From the NCBI GenBank assembly GCA_001794205.1, contig MGJJ01000014.1, positions 1 through 7,108 on the forward strand: DNA of 7,108 nt. Direction: 5' to 3'. The position numbers and the translations under genes are program-made. This document shows, one piece after another, positions 1 to 5,873 of the stretch. The stretch is from Candidatus Yanofskybacteria bacterium RIFCSPHIGHO2_01_FULL_44_22 (lineage in GTDB: Bacteria; Patescibacteriota; Minisyncoccia; 2-02-FULL-40-12; GWA2-44-9). Each line of letters starts with the position of its first letter. Position 1 is the stretch's first letter. The notes beneath the pieces are model-generated. The model was not told the DNA's origin and ran no database searches. It saw only the letters and a program-made list of their open reading frames with translations.

Positions 1-21
1 CCACACACTACCAAAACACAT

Positions 22-300
22 CTATATTGTCAAATAGATGACCCGTAAACAATATCGAGCTTCTTCTTCGGTCTTAGATTGAAGCAGGCGCATTCTTGTT
101 TGCAAAATTGACCAGTGTTCTAATTTTACTAAATCAGACCACCGATTTATAACTTTTTCTGAATAAATTGCTTGTTTAATAAATGGGTTCGGTTCTTCTG
201 CAATCCTTTCATGAACTTCTCGTTCTCTTTGTCCTTGGGATTTTAATTGTCCGGCTAAATCTTTAAATTCTTTGAGTTTAGATTTTTCTTTGTTAAACAT
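22..300 (-). CDS. Hypothetical protein, 92 aa, charged and helical
   Basis: I do not recognise this protein. It starts with ATG at 300 and ends with TAG at 22-24. The N-terminal half is rich in Lys, Glu, Gln and Arg (MFNKEKSKLKEFKDLAGQLK, then QREREVHERIAEEPNPF), which suggests a solvent-exposed helix or short coiled coil. The second half has more Trp, Leu and Arg and ends RYCLRVIYLTI. No signal peptide, membrane segment or metal motif is visible. It lies 168 bases downstream of gyrB on the same strand. I see no terminator hairpin in that gap, so it could be read through from gyrB or use the weak promoter near 353-381. No clear Shine-Dalgarno site precedes the ATG. The open frame and plausible composition support a real gene, but function is unknown. 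Confidence 0.55.
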   Translation of the reverse strand: MFNKEKSKLKEFKDLAGQLKSQGQREREVHERIAEEPNPFIKQAIYSEKVINRWSDLVKLEHWSILQTRMRLLQSKTEEEARYCLRVIYLTI

Positions 301-352
301 ATATTTTAATAAAACAGTCTTAAAAAGTTTTAATTTTCGACCTTTACATAAA

Positions 353-381
353 ATAATGCAATTTTAAATTGAAAGTTGCAA
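353..381 (-). promoter_or_regulatory. Possible weak promoter for the 92-aa gene
   Basis: Read on the minus strand, TTGCAA (376-381) and CATTAT (353-358) are separated by 17 bases; each matches the sigma-70 consensus at 4 of 6 positions. The predicted start near 346 would give a leader of about 45 bases. In AT-rich sequence such matches arise by chance, so this is tentative. The rest of the 301-468 gap shows no RNA gene or convincing terminator. Confidence 0.25.
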
Positions 382-468
382 ATATTTTCTTTATTAGCGT
401 TTAACTCAAACAATTCCACGAAGTATAAGATTGTCATTGTTAAAAACTTAAATTACGACTTCCGCGTA

Positions 469-2562
469 CTATATATCCAGATTTTGAACCGTTTTGGCGT
501 GAGTCTGAATGAATTTTTTTCTGGGCAGAACTTCCGAGCCCATTAAAATGTCAAACACCTTGTCGGCCTCTTGAGCGTCTTTTACCGTCACTTGCAATAA
601 TACCCGATTTTGCGGGTCAAGCGTCGTCTCCCAAAGCTGTTCGGGATTCATCTCGCCAAGACCCTTATAGCGCTGGATGGAAACGCCGGAAATTTTCGCG
701 TCAATGTTCTCCGCAGCTTCAACGAGGGAGGATTCTTCTTCGCTATCTCCACCAACCGGAGAAACCTCCCACTCGCCTGCCGCTTTTTTCTTTTTTGCTT
801 TTTCCGGACCCGCCGACATCTTTTTGAATTCTTCCATTATCTTGTCCTTTTCTCCGTCGTTATAGGCATACTGCGCCTTTCCGCTTTTCTGGATTTTATA
901 AAGCGGCGGCTGGGCGATATACAAATAACCGCCGTCTATTATCTGCGGGAAATATCGAAAAAATAAAGTAAGCAAAAGCGTGCGGATGTGCGCCCCGTCA
1001 ACGTCGGCGTCGCTCATAAGAATAATTTTGTGGTAGCGCAGTTTGGTCAAATCAAATTCTTCGGCAATGGCGGTACCCATGGCAATAATCAAGGCTCTAA
1101 TTTCCTGTGAAGCGAGCATTTTGTCCAGCCGCGCCTTTTCAACATTTAAAATCTTACCTTTCAACGGCAAAATGGCTTGCGTCCTTCTGTCGCGCCCGGA
1201 TTTGCTAGACCCTCCGGCGCTGTCGCCTTCCACGATGAACAATTCAGATTCCGACGGGTCTCGGCTTGAGCAATCGGCGAGCTTGCCGGGCAAGGTAAGT
1301 CCTTCCATCGCGCCCTTTCTCAACACTGTTTCGCGGGCGGCTTTGGCGGCCAAGCGCGCTTTGGAAGCCAAGATTACTTTCTCCATGATTTGCCTGGCAT
1401 CAAGGGGATTTCTTTCCAGCCAATCCGAAAACTCCACATTGACCACGGTCTCAACCGCAGTTCTTGCTTCCGGATTGCCAAGTTTAGCCTTGGTTTGGCC
1501 CTCAAACTGCAGTTCCTGCGATTTGATTTTGACCGAGATAACGACGGTCAATCCTTCACGGACATCATCGCCCGACAAATTGTCGTCTTTTTCTTTTATA
1601 AATCCGTTCTTCCGGGCATAGTCATTCAGGGTCCTGGTTATCGCCGATTTAAAACCGGTTAAATGCATACCCCCCTCAACGGTGTGAATATTATTGGCAA
1701 AACTCATTTCACGGCTCTGCAAATCGTCAACATACTGGAGAGCCGTTTCCACGAACATTCCTTGTTGCTCCTTGCCGATATAAAAAATATTTTTGTGCTT
1801 GGTCTCTTCTCCGCGATTAAGAAAATCAATATAAGAAATTATTCCGCCTTCAAAATAAAAAGTGTATTCGCCGGACACGCTTTCTTTCTGCCCCTCAACG
1901 GCAACAGGATTTCTTTCATCTCGCACCGCGATTTTAACCCCCTTGGTCAAATAAGCCTGCTGGCGCAAATGGCCGAGTATTTTTTCCCAATCAAAAGATA
2001 TTTCCTGGAAAATTTCCGGGTCCGGCTCAAAAGTTACAATCGTTCCGCGCCCTTTGGCCCGGCCGACTTTCTTTACCGGCTTTTTGGCGACGCCTCTTTC
2101 GTATTCCTGTTCATAAATATCCCCGTCGCGGATTACTTCGGCTTTTAGCCAAATTGAAAGGGCGTTCACTACCGAAACTCCGACGCCATGCAAACCGCCG
2201 GAAACCTTGTAAGCGTCTCCGCCAAATTTGCCCCCGGCGTGGAGCGTCGTCATGACCGTTTCCAGGGCCGACTTGCCGGTCTGTTTGTGCTTCTCCACGG
2301 GAATGCCGCGGCCGTCATCTCTGACTCTCACTCTATTGTCCGGTAAAAGAGTCACTTCAATATTCTTGGCGTGTCCGGCCATCGCCTCGTCCAACGAGTT
2401 GTCAAAAACTTCCCAAACCAAATGATGCAGGCCGTCCACGCCCGTTGAACCGATATACATTCCCGGCCTCTTTCTGACCGGTTCAAGACCCTCTAAAACA
2501 TATATGTCTTTGGCCGTATAACTCCCCTGTTTTTGGTTATTGGTGGTTTCTTTTAAAGCCAT
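469..2562 (-). CDS. gyrB: DNA gyrase subunit B
   Basis: This is the ATPase subunit of DNA gyrase, which with GyrA introduces negative supercoils into DNA. The 697-residue frame has all expected parts in order. The GHKL ATPase carries EVFDNSLDEA (catalytic Glu51, Asn54), DDGRGIPV (82-89) and GGLHGVGVSVVNAL (122-135). The transducer has QTKAKLGN (356-363). The TOPRIM domain has EGDSAGG (Glu445), PLKGKILNVEKA (466-477) and DADVD (Asp518, 520, 522). The C-terminus has QRYKGLGEMNPEQLWETTLD (630-649) and ends TVQNLDI, which favours GyrB over ParE. The long proteobacterial insertion is absent. A Lys- then Glu/Ser-rich stretch at about 583-626 lengthens the segment before QRYKGLGEM. The ATG at 2562 puts 16 residues before the conserved AKDIYVLEGLEPVRKRPGMY block. 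Its own promoter and hairpin leader lie upstream, after pheS. The stop is TAG. Confidence 0.97.
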   Translation of the reverse strand: MALKETTNNQKQGSYTAKDIYVLEGLEPVRKRPGMYIGSTGVDGLHHLVWEVFDNSLDEAMAGHAKNIEVTLLPDNRVRVRDDGRGIPVEKHKQTGKSALETVMTTLHAGGKFGGDAYKVSGGLHGVGVSVVNALSIWLKAEVIRDGDIYEQEYERGVAKKPVKKVGRAKGRGTIVTFEPDPEIFQEISFDWEKILGHLRQQAYLTKGVKIAVRDERNPVAVEGQKESVSGEYTFYFEGGIISYIDFLNRGEETKHKNIFYIGKEQQGMFVETALQYVDDLQSREMSFANNIHTVEGGMHLTGFKSAITRTLNDYARKNGFIKEKDDNLSGDDVREGLTVVISVKIKSQELQFEGQTKAKLGNPEARTAVETVVNVEFSDWLERNPLDARQIMEKVILASKARLAAKAARETVLRKGAMEGLTLPGKLADCSSRDPSESELFIVEGDSAGGSSKSGRDRRTQAILPLKGKILNVEKARLDKMLASQEIRALIIAMGTAIAEEFDLTKLRYHKIILMSDADVDGAHIRTLLLTLFFRYFPQIIDGGYLYIAQPPLYKIQKSGKAQYAYNDGEKDKIMEEFKKMSAGPEKAKKKKAAGEWEVSPVGGDSEEESSLVEAAENIDAKISGVSIQRYKGLGEMNPEQLWETTLDPQNRVLLQVTVKDAQEADKVFDILMGSEVLPRKKFIQTHAKTVQNLDI

Positions 2563-2570
2563 ATTTTAAC

Positions 2571-2596
2571 CAGCAACCCCGCCTTAGCGGGTGCTG
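2571..2596 (-). promoter_or_regulatory. Hairpin in the gyrB 5' leader
   Basis: On the minus strand the leader forms an imperfect hairpin: CAGCACCCGC pairs with GCGGGGTTGCTG around a TAAG loop, with small bulges. It ends 8 bases before the gyrB ATG and lies within the leader predicted from the promoter at 2611-2639. There is no T tract after it on the minus strand, so it is not a typical terminator for pheS. The core resembles the hairpin before the gene starting at 6437. A role in translation control or mRNA 5' stability is inference. Confidence 0.5.
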
Positions 2597-2610
2597 TTTA
2601 ACTTTATTAA

Positions 2611-2639
2611 ATTATAGCATTTTTAACTCTGCAACACAA
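2611..2639 (-). promoter_or_regulatory. gyrB promoter, extended -10
   Basis: On the minus strand a perfect TATAAT (2611-2616) is preceded by TGC (2617-2619), an extended -10 element. TTGTGT (2634-2639) sits 17 bases upstream as a weak -35. The predicted start near 2604 gives a leader of about 42 bases. The site lies in the gap after the pheS stop, so gyrB can be transcribed independently of the upstream operon. Confidence 0.7.
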
Positions 2640-2658
2640 TGCTTTTTGGGGATAAAAA

Positions 2659-3804
2659 TCACCTGATTTCCGCTTTAAATTGGCTGATGGTCTCCCGATA
2701 AATTTTGTCCTGAATCGGGTCGATTTCCGAAGTTAAAAGTGTCCGCTCATTGCTTCGGTAAATGATGCGGTAAGTATAGCTTGTCTTGTCGGCGCCGAAT
2801 TTTTCGGAATTTTCATATTTGTCCAGCAATTTCACCTCTTCCACAATATTTCCGCCAATATCGCGGATAAGGTCAAAATAATTGTTGGGGACAAAGTCAT
2901 TGCTTACAATAAAAGAAATATCGCGGGTAATCGGCGGGAATTTGCTTACTTCTTTAAATTTACGGCCGAGGCGCAATTGTTTCTTTACCCTCTCGTCATC
3001 CGACCAAAGCAGACGGATATCCGGTAAATCCATGCTGATAATAGCCAGCCGTTCAAGACCGAAACCAAACGCCCAGCCGTTGTAAATGTCAGGGTCAACG
3101 CCCAAATTTTTCAAAACAACTCCCCGGACCACCCCGCTTCCCAAAACCTCAATCCATCTTCCGCCTATTTCAACTTCCATTTCCAAGCTCGGGTCAGTAT
3201 ATGGAAAAGTGTCCGCGTTAAAACGGTATTTAACATTTTCACCGAACACGGCTTTAGCGATTTTAACCAAAACATCCTGCAAATCCTGCGAGGTAATCAC
3301 TTTGTTGCTTTTTTTGCAAAGATACCATCCGTCCATCTGGTGAAAGACGTTCATGTGGTTGCGGTCAATCTCATCTTTGCGGTAAACCTTGCCGTGACAC
3401 AAAGCGCCGACCGGCCGGCCTTCTTTAATTTTTTTCTTAATTTCTTCCTGCATCAGCCAGTAATACCACATCACGGTGGTATGGGTGCGCAAAATGTATT
3501 CGTCGTTAAAAAAATATGTGTCGGACTTGTTGCGGGCGGGATGGTCTTTGGGAAAATTAAACAAATCAAAACTGATATCGGCTTTTACGATTTCGGGGAC
3601 TTGAATAACATCAAAATCTTTAAAATCTTCAAGACCGATGATTCTTTGAGCTAACTCATAAATCGGACTTCCCGGAGTGCGCGATAGATCAGGCATCGCT
3701 AAAAACCGCTTCAATCTCTCCCCTTCGGGATCATGACGGTTATTTAACACCTCTAACGCATTTTTATCTTCGTCTGATTTAATAGTTATATTTTGTTTTG
3801 TCAT
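2659..3804 (-). CDS. pheS: Single-chain phenylalanyl-tRNA synthetase, mitochondrial FARS2 type
   Basis: This class II enzyme charges tRNA-Phe with phenylalanine. The 381-residue chain starts with a short non-conserved region, then DHPARNKSDTYFF (87-99) and RTHTT (106-110). Motif 2 is GKVYRKDEID (138-147) with FHQMDG (154-159). The Phe pocket has FPYTDPSLEMEV (200-211) and GSG (222-224). Motif 3 is GWAFGFGLERL (243-253), which keeps the Ala (245) of the amino-acid pocket. Residues from about 288 to the end form an FDX-ACB anticodon-binding domain (FPPITRDISFIV at 289-300, then IGGNIVEEVKLLDKY). In usual bacterial PheRS this fold is at the C-terminus of PheT, not on PheS. The fusion and the phrases PDIRLLW and RSNERTL match human FARS2 as I recall it. 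The N-terminal coiled coil of bacterial PheS is missing. It follows the CYTH gene by 6 bases; a stand-alone promoter may overlap. No Shine-Dalgarno site is visible. The symbol pheS is used for the alpha-type core. Confidence 0.93.
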   Translation of the reverse strand: MTKQNITIKSDEDKNALEVLNNRHDPEGERLKRFLAMPDLSRTPGSPIYELAQRIIGLEDFKDFDVIQVPEIVKADISFDLFNFPKDHPARNKSDTYFFNDEYILRTHTTVMWYYWLMQEEIKKKIKEGRPVGALCHGKVYRKDEIDRNHMNVFHQMDGWYLCKKSNKVITSQDLQDVLVKIAKAVFGENVKYRFNADTFPYTDPSLEMEVEIGGRWIEVLGSGVVRGVVLKNLGVDPDIYNGWAFGFGLERLAIISMDLPDIRLLWSDDERVKKQLRLGRKFKEVSKFPPITRDISFIVSNDFVPNNYFDLIRDIGGNIVEEVKLLDKYENSEKFGADKTSYTYRIIYRSNERTLLTSEIDPIQDKIYRETISQFKAEIR

Positions 3805-3809
3805 TTTTA

Positions 3810-3838
3810 ATTATTTATTAGACATTATTAAATCACAA
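3810..3838 (-). promoter_or_regulatory. Possible internal promoter for pheS giving a leaderless mRNA
   Basis: On the minus strand TTGTGA (3833-3838) and AATAAT (3810-3815, 5 of 6) are spaced by 17 bases, inside the 3' end of the CYTH gene. The predicted start falls at about the pheS ATG (3804), so the transcript would be leaderless or nearly so. This would let the synthetase be made independently of the radical SAM-CYTH pair. The region is AT-rich, so chance matches are possible. Confidence 0.35.
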
Positions 3839-4326
3839 TAAGAGCTTGGAATTGGTTTAAATTTGCTTAAATTTAATATTTTTTTAATATTTTCATGCTC
3901 TTTTCGGGCGGTTTTTTGATTTATATTCTGCATCATCGTTTCTAACTCTAAAAATTTACCCAAACCCCTAACTTCATCTAAATGGACTCTCGTATGCTCA
4001 AGAAGCCAAAGATTTCTTTTTTTTACCACCTCTGCCTTTTTACCAAATAGATTTTTTAGCAAGTTTAGAACAATAGATTTATTTTTTTTTGCCAATGGGA
4101 CTATCGTATAATCAGAAAAACGCGATCTTTTATCATCCGACCGGGTATATAAAATTAATTCGGCTGTCTTATTTTTTACTTCTCTTAATTTTAATCTACC
4201 TCCACCATAATTAAAATATGTATCTTTTTGATAAATGCCATAAGCATATTTCGCGCCTAATGTTTTAAGGCGTTTTATAATATCCTGGTCTGATCCAGTA
4301 AAAATTTTATACTCGATGTTTTGCAT
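3811..4326 (-). CDS. CYTH domain protein (class IV adenylate cyclase / ThTPase-like)
   Basis: CYTH proteins form a beta-barrel tunnel that binds triphosphates with metal ions; family members include CyaB-type adenylate cyclases, thiamine triphosphatases and polyphosphatases. The 171 residues begin MQNIEYK, a form of the ExExK signature with Asn3 in place of the first Glu, as I recall from CyaB-like NIEIK proteins. Further family marks are KDTYFNYGGGRLKLREV (34-50, basic tunnel residues), AELILYTRSDDKRSRFSDY (55-73) and HLDEVRGLGKFLELE (115-129). The end SSYCDLIM also fits. Length is normal for a stand-alone CYTH protein. The ATG lies inside the radical SAM gene (20-base overlap), suggesting translational coupling, and pheS follows 6 bases after the TAA stop. 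The fold assignment is strong; the substrate cannot be told from sequence. Confidence 0.85.
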   Translation of the reverse strand: MQNIEYKIFTGSDQDIIKRLKTLGAKYAYGIYQKDTYFNYGGGRLKLREVKNKTAELILYTRSDDKRSRFSDYTIVPLAKKNKSIVLNLLKNLFGKKAEVVKKRNLWLLEHTRVHLDEVRGLGKFLELETMMQNINQKTARKEHENIKKILNLSKFKPIPSSYCDLIMSNK

Positions 4327-5131
4327 TGTTGCGTAAATAATCTATGGCATCAGCTGCACCTTCAAAAAATAATTTACCTTGTTTTTTGATCATATCTCTT
4401 AATTCCTGCATTTGTCCTTCCTTCTCTATCTTATAAAAAATATTACCCTTCGGCATCCAGCTTGGCTGTATTTTTTCTATTTTTAATTTAGCACTATCTC
4501 CCAAAATTGATGAGTCAATCTCTTTTAGATATAGGGGGCCACTATAAAAACCATAACAAAAATCTTTTGAGGAAGTTACAATATCTTCTAATTCCAATGT
4601 TGGGATTGATGGAAGTAATGGTCTAATCGCAATTAAAGTTTTAATGCCTAATTCAAAAGCTGTTTTTAATGTTTCTATCCTTTTCAAGGGTACTGGTGCT
4701 TTTGGCTCCCATATTGTTGTAGAATTTAAAGTTGGAATACTCATCGAAAATATAAGGAAATTACCGTTCGTGTTCAACTTTTGTTCTATGTTACTCAATT
4801 CTTCTATAAACTTAACGGGAAGGCTCAATTTAGTCACTACTGAAATATCTCTTTTTAGCTCTACCAATCTTTTTAAAATTTTTATAGATTGCTGCCTATC
4901 TTGAAAAAATTCTGTATCACAACCAAGCATTACTATATTAATTTCTTCGGGCAATTCTGAAAGAAGAGAAAATTGTTTTTCAGAAAGATATGCCACTCTT
5001 CTTTTTTGATTAAAATTTAAATCTTCAACAAAACAATATTTACAATCCAATGGACAACTTAATTGAGAATATGTCAGCAATCTTTTACCTTCTATTTTTA
5101 AACCCTCTTTTTCGAAAGTATTCTTCTCCAT
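4307..5131 (-). CDS. Radical SAM protein, SPL/Rv2578c-like
   Basis: Radical SAM enzymes use a 4Fe-4S cluster to cleave S-adenosylmethionine and start radical reactions. With the start at 5131 the protein has 274 residues. The cluster motif is CPLDCKYC (Cys26, Cys30, Cys33; CxxxCxxC). Later strands include INIVMLGCDTEFF and ISVVTKLSLP. The stretch SMSIPTLNSTTIWEPKAPVP followed by KRIETLKTAFELGIKTLIAI recalls the EPRAPSP...R...AGI region of spore photoproduct lyase-like and Rv2578c-like proteins. No extra Cys-rich domain for a second cluster is evident. The frame stays open upstream to an ATG at 5182 and a TTG at 5197, but that part contains an extended -10 promoter and encodes a basic stretch with no clear homology, so I prefer the ATG at 5131 (only a weak AAGAAAAA upstream). 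It overlaps the CYTH gene. It is clearly more AT-rich than gyrB. The substrate is unknown. Confidence 0.85.
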   Translation of the reverse strand: MEKNTFEKEGLKIEGKRLLTYSQLSCPLDCKYCFVEDLNFNQKRRVAYLSEKQFSLLSELPEEINIVMLGCDTEFFQDRQQSIKILKRLVELKRDISVVTKLSLPVKFIEELSNIEQKLNTNGNFLIFSMSIPTLNSTTIWEPKAPVPLKRIETLKTAFELGIKTLIAIRPLLPSIPTLELEDIVTSSKDFCYGFYSGPLYLKEIDSSILGDSAKLKIEKIQPSWMPKGNIFYKIEKEGQMQELRDMIKKQGKLFFEGAADAIDYLRNNAKHRV

Positions 5132-5168
5132 AACTGTTATTTTTCTTAGTTTTAACTTTATAAACCGA

Positions 5169-5197
5169 ATTATATCAGCCATAAAAGAGATAAGCAA
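5169..5197 (-). promoter_or_regulatory. Promoter of the radical SAM-CYTH-pheS operon
   Basis: On the minus strand a perfect TATAAT (5169-5174) is preceded by TGA (an extended -10), with TTGCTT (5192-5197) 17 bases upstream. The predicted start near 5162 gives a leader of about 31 bases before the ATG at 5131. The longer reading frames from 5182 or 5197 would run through this promoter, which argues against them. Confidence 0.55.
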
Positions 5198-5208
5198 TAA
5201 TCAGCCGA

Positions 5209-5237
5209 CTGGCAAAAAATTAATAACATATTATAAT
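5209..5237 (+). promoter_or_regulatory. Promoter of the 108-aa gene, near-leaderless
   Basis: CTGGCA (5209-5214, 4 of 6) and a perfect TATAAT (5232-5237) are separated by 17 bases. The predicted start near 5244 is about 3 bases before the ATG at 5247, and there is no room for a Shine-Dalgarno site. The -10 is part of the palindrome ATTATAAT, so a TATAAT also reads on the minus strand (5230-5235), where the -35 is poor. Confidence 0.55.
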
Positions 5238-5246
5238 TAAGACTAC

Positions 5247-5573
5247 ATGTCAGACTTAAATAACATAGAAAATTTACCGAAACCAAAAACCGAAACAGAA
5301 AAATCTTCTATTGAGAAGCGCAATTTAATTCAAAAAGACCTTATAAAAGATTTCTGCAAAAATTCCGAAATAAAGAATATAGAAGAACGCACCAAGCGCG
5401 CTTTTGATTGGATATTAAAATACGCCGATAACTTTGACCAGCTTGATGAGCCTCTGATTGATGAATATTACCGTCTCGCCACTTCTGGAACGGAAGAAGA
5501 CAATGTCCGCAAAGCAGAACTGCTTTCTCAAATTCAAACATCTCTTGTGGAACTGGACAACAAAAACGGATAA
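5247..5573 (+). CDS. Hypothetical protein, 108 aa, acidic and helical
   Basis: I do not recognise this protein. Its 108 residues are hydrophilic, with a Lys/Glu-rich N-terminal third (MSDLNNIENLPKPKTETEKS), then IQKDLIKDFCKN and a segment with aromatic residues, RAFDWILKYADNFDQLDEPL and IDEYYRLATSG. It ends in another Glu/Leu-rich helix, AELLSQIQTSLVELDNKNG. No signal peptide or membrane segment is seen. It is probably a small all-helical cytosolic protein. The gene is monocistronic: its own promoter with almost no leader lies upstream and a hairpin terminator follows 3 bases after the TAA. It is the only plus-strand gene here that looks intact. Flanking promoter and terminator make a real gene likely. 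Confidence 0.7.
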   Translation: MSDLNNIENLPKPKTETEKSSIEKRNLIQKDLIKDFCKNSEIKNIEERTKRAFDWILKYADNFDQLDEPLIDEYYRLATSGTEEDNVRKAELLSQIQTSLVELDNKNG

Positions 5574-5575
5574 AT

Positions 5576-5596
5576 AAAACCGCCATTTGCGGTTTT
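5576..5596. terminator. Bidirectional intrinsic terminator
   Basis: AAAACCGC (5576-5583) pairs perfectly with GCGGTTTT (5589-5596) around a 5-base loop. On the plus strand it ends in TTTT just after the 108-aa gene. On the minus strand the hairpin runs into TTTTATTTA, so it can also end the transcript of the converging tRNA-Asp. Confidence 0.8.
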
Positions 5597-5623
5597 CAAC
5601 ATCGCTCCGGCATTCTCGCCCGC

Positions 5624-5647
5624 GCAAAAACAAGCAGTTGTTTTTGC
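5624..5647 (-). repeat. Hairpin at the tRNA-Asp 3' trailer
   Basis: GCAAAAACAA and TTGTTTTTGC form a perfect 10-bp inverted repeat around a 4-base loop. In the tRNA transcript the first base of the hairpin is the discriminator G73. The CCC of the acceptor strand could also extend the pairing with GGG at 5619-5621 across a GC bulge. It lacks a T tract, so it looks more like a trailer structure for 3' processing than a terminator. Confidence 0.55.
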
Positions 5648-5720
5648 GGGAGTGACGGGACTCGAACCCGCAACCTCTTCCGTGACAGGGAAGCGCTCTA
5701 ACCAATTGAGCTACACCCCC
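5647..5720 (-). tRNA. tRNA-Asp (anticodon GTC)
   Basis: The minus strand folds into a full cloverleaf of 74 bases. The acceptor is GGGGGTG/CACTCCC with one G-T pair, the D arm GCTC/GAGC, and the anticodon stem CTTCC/GGAAG with loop CTGTCAC, so the anticodon is GTC. The T arm is GCGGG/CCCGT with loop TTCGAGT. Discriminator G73 and G34-U35-C36 are the known aspartate identity elements. The CCA end is not encoded (the sequence after the acceptor is GCAAAA), so a CCA-adding enzyme is needed. It has its own promoter upstream and converges with the 108-aa gene on a shared terminator. Confidence 0.97.
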
Positions 5721-5744
5721 AAATTTTTAACAATTCTTAAAAAG

Positions 5745-5773
5745 ATTTTATCATAAATATTTAAAAAGTCCAA
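5745..5773 (-). promoter_or_regulatory. tRNA-Asp promoter, extended -10
   Basis: On the minus strand TGATAAAAT gives an extended -10 (TAAAAT at 5745-5750, 5 of 6). TTGGAC (5768-5773) lies 17 bases upstream as a weak -35. The predicted start near 5738 leaves a leader of about 18 bases before the mature tRNA. Confidence 0.55.
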
Positions 5774-5811
5774 CAAAAAAGTAGATTTTACCGCATCAAA
5801 AAACAGCAAAC

Positions 5812-5844
5812 AAAAAAGTCCCGCATTGATAAGACTCGGGACTT
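5812..5844 (-). terminator. Intrinsic terminator of the peptidase gene
   Basis: On the minus strand AAGTCCCG (5837-5844) pairs perfectly with CGGGACTT (5816-5823) around a 13-base loop and runs directly into a T tract (TTTTTT at 5812-5817, sharing its first two bases with the stem). It lies 29 bases after the stop of the 187-aa gene and separates it from the tRNA promoter. Confidence 0.85.
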
Positions 5845-5873
5845 AGGACTGGCGATTTGGGAATTGTTCTTCA

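Noticed and set aside
359..371. Near-palindrome CAATTTTAAATTG downstream of gyrB as a terminator
   Set aside because: Short AT-only stem with no T tract following; expected by chance in AT-rich sequence.
610..2425. Several plus-strand open frames of 60-190 codons opposite gyrB
   Set aside because: They lie entirely antisense to a complete, motif-verified GyrB and have no recognisable domains; shadows of codon bias.
2882..3654. Plus-strand open frames opposite pheS
   Set aside because: Antisense to a confirmed synthetase, with no protein-like motifs.
5341..5705. Minus-strand frames of 81 and 96 codons across the 108-aa gene and tRNA-Asp
   Set aside because: The GFESRHS-type peptide is the translation of the tRNA T arm; the rest is antisense to a better-supported gene.
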